Origin: Pseudoruegeria aquimaris
Lineage (GTDB): Bacteria; Pseudomonadota; Alphaproteobacteria; Rhodobacterales; Rhodobacteraceae
Length of the DNA: 64,000 nucleotides
Assembly: GCF_900172235.1 (NCBI RefSeq)
Contig: NZ_FWFQ01000007.1
Span: forward strand, 1 to 64,000
Direction: 5' to 3'
Shown here: positions 35,222 to 43,195 of the stretch, piece by piece
Position numbering within the stretch: position 1 is the first letter of the stretch
Layout: each line of letters starts with the position of its first letter
Notes under the pieces: model-generated
Seen by the model: only the letters and a program-made list of their open reading frames with translations
What the model was told of the DNA's origin: nothing
Databases searched by the model: none
Made by a program: the position numbers and the translations under genes

Positions 35222-35581
35222 ATGCTGTATCTGTCCGTTCGTCCCGCCGGAACTGCCCCGGCCACGCCGCCGCCCACTGACGTGGGTCATGCTGCGCTGC
35301 AGGAGGCGCTGGAGCGCGCTCCGGGGGCTCCCTACCAATATGCCGCCAATGCTCCGCTGCCACCGTATCGGCCGCACCCGGCTCCTGTCGCCAGGCGCTG
35401 GCGGCTTCGGATTGCCGTTCCGGCCCTCTGGCCCTCGCTGAGACGGATGATGAAACGCTTCGGAGCCGGTGCGGCTTCGGCGCCGCGCCAGCAGGGCCCG
35501 GCCACGCGGGAAGAGCTTTCCACGCTGTTCTCGCGCGAGCTTCAGGATTTCGCGCGCGCGCGGCCGCAGCGCCGCCGCTGA
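35222..35581 (+). CDS. Hypothetical proline-rich basic protein
   Basis: A 119-residue reading frame not recognised as a known family. It starts MLYLSVRPAGTAPATPPPTD, has an alanine/proline-rich middle (NAPLPPYRPHPAPVA), then an arginine-rich helix (ARRWRLRIAVPALWPSLRRMMKRF) and a polar C-terminal helix (TREELSTLFSRELQDFARARPQRRR). The latter could be an amphipathic DNA- or membrane-associated segment. No clear ribosome site. It may be a genuine lineage-specific gene or a chance frame in high-GC DNA; the structured C-terminal helix favours the former only slightly. Confidence 0.45.
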   Translation: MLYLSVRPAGTAPATPPPTDVGHAALQEALERAPGAPYQYAANAPLPPYRPHPAPVARRWRLRIAVPALWPSLRRMMKRFGAGAASAPRQQGPATREELSTLFSRELQDFARARPQRRR

Positions 35582-35618
35582 GCGCGCACTTCAGCCCCGG
35601 AAGGCGACGAACCCGTTT

Positions 35619-36269
35619 TCAGACGGCGACGAACCTGTCTTCGCTGGGGCGATATTCTTCCAGCGTGCCGTTGCCGATATCGTGCCAGAGCCCGTGCAGC
35701 GCCAGCCGCTCGGCTTCCACCGCTTCCTTCACGAAGGGAAAGGACATCAGGTTCTCGATGGAAACGAGCACCGCTTCCTTTTCCAGCGCACGGGTCCTTG
35801 CCGCTTCATCCTCGATGCCCGCCACGCGATCGTAGCCGGGGCGCAGGATGTCCATCCAGCGGCCGACGAAGCTGCTTTTCTCTTCCAGCTCCGGGGCCTT
35901 GCCAGAGCACATGTCGTGGCAACCCTTCACTCCGCCGCAGCTCGAATGGCCCAGAACCAGGATATGGGCCACATTCAGTGCCGTGACGGCATATTCCACC
36001 GCCGCGGAGGTGCCGTGGGCTTCCCCGTCCGGCTCGTAGGGCGGCACAAGGTTGGCGATGTTGCGGTGGATGAAGAACTCGCCCTGGTCAGCCCCGAAAA
36101 TCGAGGTGACATGCACGCGGCTGTCGCAGCAGGAGATGACCATGGCACGCGGGCGCTGGCCTTCGTCCGCCAGGCGGCGGTACCACGCCTTGTTTTCCTC
36201 GTAGGCCGTGGCCTTCCAGCCGTGATAGCGCTTGGCGAAATAGGCGGGCAGCGGCTTTGCGAAACTCAT
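35619..36269 (-). CDS. Beta-class carbonic anhydrase
   Basis: A 216-residue zinc enzyme interconverting CO2 and bicarbonate. The ligand set is complete: Cys47, Asp49 and Arg51 in SCCDSRV, and His108/Cys111 in GHSSCGGV. HRNIANLVPPYEPDGE and SAAVEYAVTALNVAHILVLGHS are standard for bacterial beta enzymes. The start at 36269 was chosen because MSFAKPLPAYFAKRYHGW matches the usual N-terminus; upstream in-frame codons run into low-complexity sequence. It is divergent from a small hypothetical gene across 140 bases. Confidence 0.95.
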   Translation of the reverse strand: MSFAKPLPAYFAKRYHGWKATAYEENKAWYRRLADEGQRPRAMVISCCDSRVHVTSIFGADQGEFFIHRNIANLVPPYEPDGEAHGTSAAVEYAVTALNVAHILVLGHSSCGGVKGCHDMCSGKAPELEEKSSFVGRWMDILRPGYDRVAGIEDEAARTRALEKEAVLVSIENLMSFPFVKEAVEAERLALHGLWHDIGNGTLEEYRPSEDRFVAV

Positions 36270-36409
36270 GCGCGAGATCTCCAGTTGTTTCGGGGGGGGT
36301 TGTATTGGTGATTTCCGTAGAATTCGAGAAGTTTCTTCTTGCGGCGGCAACGCTTTGGTAGGAGCTGCGCGCAATTCTGGCCCGGATGACACATCCGGAG
36401 GGAAGTTTG

Positions 36410-36787
36410 ATGGCGAGAGCACCGAAGCGCCTGATGCAGGCCGATGAATCCGGCGCGCTGCTGCGGGAGGAGATTGCCTTGTACCTGGCGCGGCACGGCA
36501 CCGCGGACATCTGCAAGATTCTCGAATTCGCCCTGCAGGAACTTGAAACGGCGCAGCGTCATTTCGAACTGGGTCACTTCGTGCAGCTGCGGATGGAGGC
36601 ACGGGCGCTCGGCCGCCGGATGGGGCGCATGGGGCTCAGCCGGCCGGAGGCGGTTGCCACGGCTCTGGCCGAGGTGGCCGGTGAACGGCGGATCGTCGAG
36701 GCGGCGGCGCTTCTCGAGCGGCTCGGCCGCATCCTGCGCTTCGCATCGCGCACCGCGGCGCTGATGGAGCCGCCCGCCTACCTGTGA
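36410..36787 (+). CDS. Conserved-looking hypothetical helical protein
   Basis: A 125-residue, almost entirely helical, charged protein (LLREEIALYLARHGTADICKILEFALQELETAQRHFELGHF). I do not recognise the family. It contains no signal peptide or membrane segment. A strong ribosome site (GGAGGGAAG) precedes the ATG and codon usage resembles its neighbours, so it is likely real. The next gene, an M17 aminopeptidase, begins 65 bases downstream on the same strand; a shared transcript is possible. Six arginines and a methionine-rich middle (RRMGRMGLSRPEAV) suggest a compact helical bundle. Confidence 0.65.
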   Translation: MARAPKRLMQADESGALLREEIALYLARHGTADICKILEFALQELETAQRHFELGHFVQLRMEARALGRRMGRMGLSRPEAVATALAEVAGERRIVEAAALLERLGRILRFASRTAALMEPPAYL

Positions 36788-36852
36788 TCCGCAGCCCTTG
36801 CGCCGCGCGTTCCAAGGGCTAGGGTATGGGCAACACCGCAACAAGAGCCGCC

Positions 36853-38238
36853 ATGCCCACGATATTTGCTTCCGCCGAAGATCCGTCCATCCCCGTTCAC
36901 GCCATGGAAGAGGCCGGCTGCGCCTCCGCGCTCGCGGCCTTGCCTCGGCAGGCGCGCAACTGGGCCGAACACATCGGGTTCTCCGCCCGGCTCGGTGACA
37001 CGCTGCCGGTGCCGGGCGAAGACGGCAGGGTGGCCATGGTGCTCATCGGGCTCGGTTCGGCCGAGGCGCGGGCGCGAAAGCGGTTCGGTGCCGTCGCGAA
37101 CCTCTCCGTGCTGCCGGCCGGCACCTATCACATCGCATCTGCGCTGCCGCTTCCCCTGCTCGAGGAAATGACGCTGGGCTGGCTACTCTCGTCCTACGGC
37201 TACGATCGCTACGCCGGGAAACCGGCGCCGGAGCGGGCCCTCAAGCAGCCCGAGGGGATCGACGCCAAACGCATGGATGCGATCGTCGCCGGCGAGTTCC
37301 TGACGCGGGATCTGATCAACACCCCCGCCAACGACATGGGGCCGGACGAGCTTGAAGCCGCCGTGCTCGCGCTCTCGCTCGAGTTCGGGGCCGACGTGTC
37401 CGCCATACGTGGCGAAGAACTTCTGGAACAGAACTTCCCCCTGATCCATGCGGTGGGCCGCGCCTCGCCGCGCGCGCCGAGGTTGCTTGATCTGCGCTGG
37501 GGCAGCCAAGGCCCGGCGCTCACCCTCGTCGGCAAGGGCGTCTGCTTCGATACCGGGGGCCTCAACCTGAAGCCCGGAAGCTCCATGGCGCTGATGAAGA
37601 AAGACATGGGCGGCGCCGCAACGGTCCTCGGGCTTGCCAGCATGATCATGGCGCTGGACATGCCGATCCGTCTTCGAGTGCTGATCCCCGCGGTGGAAAA
37701 CGCGGTCTCCGGCCCGGCCTTCCGGCCCGGTGACATCCTGACGGCGCGCAACGGGCTGACGGTGGAGATCAACAACACCGATGCCGAAGGCCGGCTGGTG
37801 CTGGCCGACGCCCTGAGCCTCGCGACGGAGGAGAAACCCGATCTCCTGGTGTCCATGGCCACGCTCACCGGCGCGGCCCGCGTGGCCGTCGGGCCCGATC
37901 TCGCCCCCTTCTACAGCACGCAGGACGATTTCGCCGAGGCGCTGTCCACGGCGGCGGCGGAGGTGCTGGATCCGGTCTGGCGGATGCCGTTCTGGGCGCC
38001 CTACGAGGCCCTGATCGAGCCGGGAATCGCGGATCTGGACAATGCGCCCTCCGGCGGTTTCGCGGGCTCGATCACAGCGGCACTCTTTCTGCGCCGCTTC
38101 GCGGCTACCGCGCCGAGCTACGCGCATTTCGACATCTACGGCTGGCAACCCGCCGCAGCGCCCGCGCGCCCCAAGGGGGGCGTCGGCCAAGGCGCGCGCG
38201 CCCTGCTTGCCGCCCTGCCGAAGGCGCTCGGCCTGTGA
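36853..38238 (+). CDS. M17 leucyl aminopeptidase family protein
   Basis: About 461 residues with the two-metal M17 active site: GKGVCFDTGGLNLKP (lysine and aspartate ligands), KKDMGGAATV, and the signature NNTDAEGRLVLADAL. It removes N-terminal residues from peptides in the cytoplasm. The N-terminal domain is shorter and more divergent than in PepA, as in the alphaproteobacterial subgroup. ATG 36853 is preferred over 36826. Its TGA overlaps the GTG start of the NlpC/P60 gene (GTGA), so the two are translationally coupled. Confidence 0.92.
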   Translation: MPTIFASAEDPSIPVHAMEEAGCASALAALPRQARNWAEHIGFSARLGDTLPVPGEDGRVAMVLIGLGSAEARARKRFGAVANLSVLPAGTYHIASALPLPLLEEMTLGWLLSSYGYDRYAGKPAPERALKQPEGIDAKRMDAIVAGEFLTRDLINTPANDMGPDELEAAVLALSLEFGADVSAIRGEELLEQNFPLIHAVGRASPRAPRLLDLRWGSQGPALTLVGKGVCFDTGGLNLKPGSSMALMKKDMGGAATVLGLASMIMALDMPIRLRVLIPAVENAVSGPAFRPGDILTARNGLTVEINNTDAEGRLVLADALSLATEEKPDLLVSMATLTGAARVAVGPDLAPFYSTQDDFAEALSTAAAEVLDPVWRMPFWAPYEALIEPGIADLDNAPSGGFAGSITAALFLRRFAATAPSYAHFDIYGWQPAAAPARPKGGVGQGARALLAALPKALGL

Positions 38239-39077
38239 TCGACCGCCGCTTCCACCCCGAGAATGCCCGGGTGGCCCATGCCTCCCTCGGTGCCGCGGCG
38301 CGGGCGCCCGAACGCACCGAAGGTACACCGATGCGCTGCCGGCGCCCCGTGGCCGACCTGTGCGAAAGCCCGGGAGGTGCCCGCGACAAGCAGGTGCTGT
38401 TCGGCGAAGAGCTCCAGGTTCTCGAGAGCCACGCGGGATGGGCCTTCGCCATCCACGGGGCCGACGGCTACGTCGGCTATGTTGCGCAGGAGGCGCTCGA
38501 GCCGGTGGGAGCGGCGGCAACGCACCGCGTCGTGGCGCGTTCCACGCATGTCTACGGCGAAGCGGATATGAAATCGCCGGAGCGCTTTTCCTTGAGCTTC
38601 GGCGCGCGCCTCACCGCCCTGCATGAGACGGAAGGGTTCCTCGCATTGGAGGGCGGTGGCTATGTTCCGCTCCAGCACGTGGCGCCGCTCTCCGAAACCG
38701 CCGCCGACCCGGCTGCAATCGCCGAGCTCTTCCTCGGAACTCCCTACCTGTGGGGCGGCAACAGCGGCTTCGGGATCGATTGCTCCGGGCTGGTGCAGGC
38801 CGCGATGTGGGCGGCGGGGCAAGCCTGCCCCCGCGATTCCGATCTGCAGGCCGCGCTCGGCGCCCCGGTGGCCGATGTGGCGGAGCTCGCGCGGGGCGAT
38901 ATCGTCTGCTGGCGGGGCCACGTCGGCATGATGCTGGATGCGTCGCGGCTGATCCACGCCAACGCCCACCATATGGCCGTGGCCATCGAGCCCCTCGCGC
39001 AGGCGCGCCACCGCATCGCGGAGCGGGAGTTCGGCGAGATCACGGCGCTGCGCCGGGTCACGCCCGCGCGCCCGTAG
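38235..39077 (+). CDS. NlpC/P60 (C40) peptidase with N-terminal SH3-like domain
   Basis: A 280-residue protein. The C-terminal third is an NlpC/P60 cysteine peptidase: catalytic Cys in GNSGFGIDCSGLVQAA, His in CWRGHVGMML, and a third polar residue in LIHANAHH. The N-terminal part has two SH3b-like segments (QVLFGEELQVLESHAGWAFAIHGADGYVG and ARSTHVYGEADMKSPE). There is no signal peptide, so it may act on cytoplasmic muropeptides, matching its coupling to an aminopeptidase: cleavage of L-Ala-D-Glu/mDAP-type peptides followed by further degradation in peptidoglycan recycling. This role is inferred. Confidence 0.9.
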   Translation: MIDRRFHPENARVAHASLGAAARAPERTEGTPMRCRRPVADLCESPGGARDKQVLFGEELQVLESHAGWAFAIHGADGYVGYVAQEALEPVGAAATHRVVARSTHVYGEADMKSPERFSLSFGARLTALHETEGFLALEGGGYVPLQHVAPLSETAADPAAIAELFLGTPYLWGGNSGFGIDCSGLVQAAMWAAGQACPRDSDLQAALGAPVADVAELARGDIVCWRGHVGMMLDASRLIHANAHHMAVAIEPLAQARHRIAEREFGEITALRRVTPARP

Positions 39078-39080
39078 GCG

Positions 39081-39143
39081 TTCCTCTCGCGCAAAATACC
39101 TCGGGGGAGGCCCGGCACGGGCCGGGGGCAGCGCCCCCAAGCG
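39081..39143. repeat. GC-rich hairpin repeat, copy B (inverted relative to copy A)
   Basis: Read on the minus strand: TTGGGGGCGCTGCCCCC, hairpin GGCCCG-TGC-CGGGCC, then TCCCCCGAGGTATTTTGCGCGAGAGG. Outer blocks match copy A almost base for base, while the inner stem differs but stays paired. It lies in the gap between the convergent NlpC/P60 and DUF2794 genes. Confidence 0.8.
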
Positions 39144-39152
39144 CGGCTGGGG

Positions 39153-39500
39153 TCACTCGATCGAGCGGATCAATTTGCGTTCCAGCACCCGCAGCACGGT
39201 TTTCAGGTCGTGGCCCCGCTTCAGAACCAGCCCGTCCATGCCCACCACCGCGTAGAGCCCCTGGCGGTGGCGCAGCTTCGGGCGTTTCTCGATCCGGTAG
39301 ATCGGGTTCTCCGCCGTGCGCCTGAATACGGAGAACACCGCCACGTCTCGCAGCGACGAGATGCCGTAGTCCCGCCATTCCCCAGCGGCAACGAAGCGGC
39401 CGTAGAGCCCGAGGATGAGACCAAGTTCCTTGCGGTCGAAGGCCACGCGGTCGGGCTGTCCGATGGAAGGGGCGCGCGGGGGGCCGGGCTCGATGTTCAT
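39153..39500 (-). CDS. DUF2794 family protein
   Basis: A 115-residue alphaproteobacterial protein. The conserved core VAFDRKELGLILGLYGRFVAAGEWRDY, followed by AVFSVFRRTAENPIYRIEKRPKL and GLVLKRGHDLKTVLRVLERKL, defines DUF2794. Function unknown; no active-site motif is evident. It is widely distributed in Rhodobacterales and often stands alone. It starts inside the 290-base gap that also holds a candidate structured RNA on the opposite strand. Confidence 0.88.
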   Translation of the reverse strand: MNIEPGPPRAPSIGQPDRVAFDRKELGLILGLYGRFVAAGEWRDYGISSLRDVAVFSVFRRTAENPIYRIEKRPKLRHRQGLYAVVGMDGLVLKRGHDLKTVLRVLERKLIRSIE

Positions 39501-39586
39501 GGATCAACGGTGACGAAGCCCCGCCCAAAAATCAAGCCTGCCCAGCCTTTGCCGCGAAAACACCCGCAAAACTCCCCGCGCCCGAC

Positions 39587-39728
39587 CGCCCTTCGCCCTG
39601 ACGAAGGGTTAGCTTGAGGGACAAGCGTTACCTGTTGCCCGGTTCCATGGTTTTCTTGCCCCCACCCGTCCCATGAACCGGCGGTGCGCCACTTGGCCCC
39701 GTCCTGACGTGACGGGGCCGATTTTTTT
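39587..39728 (+). ncRNA. Candidate structured small RNA or leader ending in an intrinsic terminator
   Basis: Four consecutive hairpins on the plus strand: CCCTTCG/CGAAGGG (39589-39608), GCTTG/CAAGC (39612-39626), CCGGTTCCATGG/CCATGAACCGG with one bulge (39639-39681, loop containing TTGCCCCCACCC), and the terminator GGCCCCGTC/GACGGGGCC (39695-39719) followed by GATTTTTTTC. No plus-strand gene lies within about 500 bases upstream, so the terminator has no obvious owner except an independent RNA or an attenuated leader of the lipoprotein gene starting at 39791. The C-rich loop could pair with ribosome sites. No known Rfam family is recognised by eye and no promoter was identified. Confidence 0.5.
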
Positions 39729-39790
39729 CTCGTTTGCGGCAGGAAGCTTGGGTAGACTCGGACCGAAGAGCCCACCAAGGAGCAGCGCAC

Positions 39791-40111
39791 ATGGGACACA
39801 ACCTCGCCACGGCCCTTGCAGGGATCGCTATCCTGGCAAGCGGGCTTTCCGCCTGTTCGACCGTTTCGACGGAAAGGGTGCCCTCCTACGACACGGCGGA
39901 CCTGGTGCTCGTACGCGGGTTCCGCGCCGAAGGAGATCCGTGCAAGGTGACGGGCGAAACAGCCTATACCAACCAGTTCCTCGACGACTCGGCCACGCTC
40001 GTCAGCTGCCCGGCCACCTACAGCGGGCTTGCTGCCTTCGTGCAGGAGACCGGCGCGCGCCGCGTGGGGCAGCGCGGGGATTTCCTGCTCTACAGCGTGC
40101 CCCGGCGCTGA
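39791..40111 (+). CDS. Small putative lipoprotein
   Basis: A 106-residue protein with a lipoprotein signal: MGHNLATALAGIAILASGLSAC, lipobox LSAC with Cys22. The mature part is about 85 residues with two further cysteines (DPCKVTG and LVSCPATY) that could form a disulfide. Family unknown. ATG 39791 was chosen because the lipobox then sits at normal distance; AAGGAG precedes it. It lies downstream of the structured element ending at 39728 and converges with rppH 7 bases later. Confidence 0.7.
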   Translation: MGHNLATALAGIAILASGLSACSTVSTERVPSYDTADLVLVRGFRAEGDPCKVTGETAYTNQFLDDSATLVSCPATYSGLAAFVQETGARRVGQRGDFLLYSVPRR

Positions 40112-40117
40112 TCCGGC

Positions 40118-40606
40118 TCAGCCGGCCAGCCTGTCGCGGAAGGCGCGCACAACGGCGCGGTAGATGTCCTTCTTGAAAGGCACGATGCTGTCGATCATCT
40201 CTTCCGGCCCGATCCACCGCCACGCCGAGAACTCGGGGTGCTCGGTGTCGATCCGGATGTCGGCATCGCTGCCCTTGAACCGCAGCAGGAACCAAAGCTG
40301 CTTCTGCCCGCGGTAGCGCCCTTTCCAGACGCGCGGCACCAGCTCGTGCGGCAGATCGTAGGTGAGCCAGTCCGGCGTGCGGGCTTCGATCTCCACCAGA
40401 TCGGCCGACACCCCTGTTTCTTCCCGAAGCTCGCGCAGGGCGGCGGCCTCAGGGTCTTCGCCGGGATCGATCCCGCCCTGTGGCATCTGCCAGGCGGGGG
40501 TTTCGCTGTCGATCCTCTGGCCCGCGAAGATCAGGCCTTGGGCATTCACCAGCATCACGCCGACGCAGGGGCGATAGGGCAGTTTCTCGATCTCTTCCGG
40601 GGTCAT
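40118..40606 (-). CDS. rppH: RNA pyrophosphohydrolase
   Basis: A 162-residue Nudix hydrolase. The Nudix box is intact: [23 protein letters not shown]. The N-terminal [23 protein letters not shown] and the C-terminal WVWI-type region ([24 protein letters not shown]) match RppH/InvA, which removes pyrophosphate from the 5' end of triphosphorylated mRNA (or hydrolyses ApnA) and initiates RNase E decay. It is the last gene on this strand after ctpA, separated by a strong terminator of ctpA, so it has its own promoter. Confidence 0.93.
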   Translation of the reverse strand: MTPEEIEKLPYRPCVGVMLVNAQGLIFAGQRIDSETPAWQMPQGGIDPGEDPEAAALRELREETGVSADLVEIEARTPDWLTYDLPHELVPRVWKGRYRGQKQLWFLLRFKGSDADIRIDTEHPEFSAWRWIGPEEMIDSIVPFKKDIYRAVVRAFRDRLAG

Positions 40607-40647
40607 TCCTGGGCCTTCTCGTGCGCAAAACAGGGTTGAAAATGCAT

Positions 40648-40670
40648 CGGGCCGGGAAGATCCCGGCCCG
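40648..40670 (-). terminator. Intrinsic terminator of ctpA
   Basis: CGGGCCGGGA-AGA-TCCCGGCCCG is a perfect 10-bp stem with a 3-base loop, 21 bases beyond the ctpA stop. On the minus strand ATGCATTTTC follows, a modest U-tract. Confidence 0.75.
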
Positions 40671-40690
40671 CGTGTCAGAGGTGCAGAGGG

Positions 40691-42031
40691 TTACTGCGCC
40701 GGGCCAAGGGCGGAGAGGCCCTTGAGGATGTCGATCGCATAGGCGAGCTGGTAATCCTCCTCGCGCAGCTTGGCGGTTTCCTCGACCTTGCGCTCCTCTT
40801 CTTCGAGCTGCTTGCGCTCGTCCTCGGAGATGGAGTCGTTCTTGAGGCTGCCGCGCAGATCGGCCTCGGAGCGGCTGAAGTCCGCCTCCGAACGGGGCTC
40901 GTCCTCTTCCGGCTCGGGCCGGCGGCGCGGCTGCTCCACGATGATGTCGGGTGCCACGCCGAGGGCCTGGATCGAGCGGCCGGAAGGCGTGTAGTAGCGT
41001 GCCGTGGTCAGGCGCATGGCGCCATCCCCGCGCAGCGGCATGACTGTCTGCACCGACCCTTTGCCGAAGCTCTTCGTGCCCACGACGATGGCGCGGCGGT
41101 GATCCTGAAGGGCACCGGCAACGATCTCGGACGCGGAAGCGGAGCCGCCGTTGATGAGCACGACGACAGGCTTGCCCTGCGCGAGATCGCCTTCGGTGGC
41201 GTTGAACCGCTCACCGTCTTCCGGGTTGCGGCCACGGGTCGAGACGATCTCCCCCTTGTCGAGGAAGGCATCGGACACCTTGATGGCCTGTGTTAGCAGC
41301 CCGCCCGGGTTGTTGCGCAGGTCGATGACGAAGCCGTTGACGTTCTCGATGCCGCCCAGTTCCGCGACCTTCTCGTTCAGCTCCTCTTCGAGGTTCGGGT
41401 AGGTCTGATCGTTGAAGGTCGTGATGCGCAGCACCACGGTGTCGCCCTGCACGCGCGAGCGCACGGCGGTCAGCTTGATCGTGTCGCGGATGATCGAAAC
41501 GTCGAAGGGCTCGTCCTCGCCTTCGCGCACGATGGTGACGATGATCTCGGACCCCACGGGCCCGCGCATCAGCTCCACCGCTTCGTCCAGCGTCAGGCCG
41601 AGGATGCTTTCACCGTCGACGTGGGTGATGTAGTCGCCGGCTTCGATCCCGGCCTCGAAGGCCGGCGTGTCGTCCATCGGGGAGACGACCTTCACGAAGC
41701 CCTCTTCCTGGGTGACCTCGATGCCGAGGCCGCCGAATTCGCCGCGCGTCTGCACGCGCATGTCGTCGAAATCCTCGGGGGCGAGGTAGCTGGAGTGCGG
41801 GTCGAGCGACGTCAGCATGCCGTTGATGGCGGCCCGGATCAGCTCGCGCTCGTCCACTTCCTCCACGTATTGCGCGCGGACGCGCTCGAAGATGTTGCCG
41901 AAGAGATCGAGCTGCTCGTAGACCGACGCTTTCGCCTCCGCTTCCTGCGCGATCAGCGGGCCAGCCACCTGCGTGCTGACGATCGCCCCGGCGAGGGTGC
42001 CGCCCAGGGCGGCCATCACGAGTTTCTTCAT
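40691..42031 (-). CDS. Carboxy-terminal processing protease (S41, CtpA-type)
   Basis: The 446-residue protein has an N-terminal membrane/signal segment (MKKLVMAALGGTLAGAIVS), a PDZ domain (about 95-185, with GGLGIEV and GIEAGDYITHVDGES) and the S41 protease domain with the serine in GGSASASEIVAG (295-306) and the lysine in GTKSFGKGSVQ (Lys324). A charged C-terminal tail (RRPEPEEDEPRSEADFSRSEADL) follows. In Gram-negatives such proteases process periplasmic or cell-wall hydrolases. It follows the EnvC-like gene by 6 bases: a gpmI-envC-ctpA run common in alphaproteobacteria, linking the protease to septal wall hydrolysis. Confidence 0.93.
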   Translation of the reverse strand: MKKLVMAALGGTLAGAIVSTQVAGPLIAQEAEAKASVYEQLDLFGNIFERVRAQYVEEVDERELIRAAINGMLTSLDPHSSYLAPEDFDDMRVQTRGEFGGLGIEVTQEEGFVKVVSPMDDTPAFEAGIEAGDYITHVDGESILGLTLDEAVELMRGPVGSEIIVTIVREGEDEPFDVSIIRDTIKLTAVRSRVQGDTVVLRITTFNDQTYPNLEEELNEKVAELGGIENVNGFVIDLRNNPGGLLTQAIKVSDAFLDKGEIVSTRGRNPEDGERFNATEGDLAQGKPVVVLINGGSASASEIVAGALQDHRRAIVVGTKSFGKGSVQTVMPLRGDGAMRLTTARYYTPSGRSIQALGVAPDIIVEQPRRRPEPEEDEPRSEADFSRSEADLRGSLKNDSISEDERKQLEEEERKVEETAKLREEDYQLAYAIDILKGLSALGPAQ

Positions 42032-42037
42032 CGCTTC

Positions 42038-43195
42038 CTATTCCTTGTTCACGGCGAACCACGCGGCGGGGTCCGTGGGCTCCTGCCCTATCCTCAACTC
42101 AATATAAAGCGTTTCTGACTGCGCTGCGCCACCACCTTGAACGCTTTCCACCAAAAACTCTTCGGCCTCGGGCGCCGCGCCGCCCATCATGCCCACCGGC
42201 GTTCCCGCCGGCACGACATCTCCGACCTCACCATAGACCGACTCAAGCCCCGCCAGAACCAGCAGGTGGTTCTCCGCTGGCTCAAGGATCATCACGTTTC
42301 CGTAGTCCAGAAGCGGCCCACGATAGCGAATGGTAGCGGGCCAGGGCGCCTTGACCAGAGCCAGCGGGCGGGTGGCGATCACGAGGCCGGGGCGCGAGAT
42401 GCCGCTGGCGTCGGCTTCGCCGAAGCGGCGCAGCACGGTGCCGTCGGCCGGCAGGGGCAGCTGGCCCTTGGCTTCCGGAAACGTGCTGCCCTCCGGCGCG
42501 GAGCCCGGACCGTCAACGAGCCTGAGCCCGGTGGCGAAGCCTTCGAGCGTCTCGGCGTTGTCGGCCAGTTCCCGCAGCTGGTGGGGATCGGAGGCGTAGC
42601 GCTTGGGGAGATCGCTGCGCTCGGAGATGGCCTTGGAGAGCGACGTCCGAGCCTCCTGGATGCCGTGAAGCCCCTCGGCCAGATCATCCTTGGCGCTCTC
42701 CTGGAGGGTGCGCAGAAGCGTGACTTCCTCGAGTTGCCGGCGCAGCGCCTCGGCTTCCGCCTGCAGCGCGGGCGCGAGGGCCGAGATCATCATGCCCGAG
42801 CGCGCGGTTCCCAGCGGGCCGGAGGGGTGCATCAGGTGCAGCGCCACCGGGCCGTTCTGAAGCGTGCCGAGTGCGGCGAGCAGCCGTGAGACCTCTTCGC
42901 TGCGCAATTGCCAATCGGTGCGGATCTCCTGCTCGCGCAGGGAAGAGGCGCGCAGCCCCTCGCGCAGGGCTTCGAGACCCTCCTCATAGGCATGAATCGT
43001 CTCTGTAAGGGCGGAAACGCGATCTCTTGCGCCGCGGGCCTGTTCCAGCCGCGTGGTGGCTGCCGCCAGTTGCTGGGCCGCCTTGCGCGCGCTCAGGGCG
43101 GGGTCCGTCTCGGCGTGGGAGGGGGCCAGGGCCAGCAATGCGATGGCCGCGCCAACGGCCAGGGCGGAAGTCCGGATGCGCAGCGGGCGGATCAT
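42038..43195 (-). CDS. EnvC-like LytM-domain murein hydrolase activator (degenerate)
   Basis: A 385-residue protein with signal peptide (MIRPLRIRTSALAVGAAIALLALAPSHA), a long coiled-coil region (about 35-215) and a C-terminal M23/LytM fold (about 245-380). The zinc-binding HxH of active M23 enzymes is replaced (LYIELR), and the first ligand His/Asp pair is also missing, as in EnvC of E. coli, which activates amidases rather than cutting peptidoglycan itself. The first codon overlaps the gpmI stop (ATGA). The ctpA gene begins 6 bases downstream. Confidence 0.9.
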   Translation of the reverse strand: MIRPLRIRTSALAVGAAIALLALAPSHAETDPALSARKAAQQLAAATTRLEQARGARDRVSALTETIHAYEEGLEALREGLRASSLREQEIRTDWQLRSEEVSRLLAALGTLQNGPVALHLMHPSGPLGTARSGMMISALAPALQAEAEALRRQLEEVTLLRTLQESAKDDLAEGLHGIQEARTSLSKAISERSDLPKRYASDPHQLRELADNAETLEGFATGLRLVDGPGSAPEGSTFPEAKGQLPLPADGTVLRRFGEADASGISRPGLVIATRPLALVKAPWPATIRYRGPLLDYGNVMILEPAENHLLVLAGLESVYGEVGDVVPAGTPVGMMGGAAPEAEEFLVESVQGGGAAQSETLYIELRIGQEPTDPAAWFAVNKE

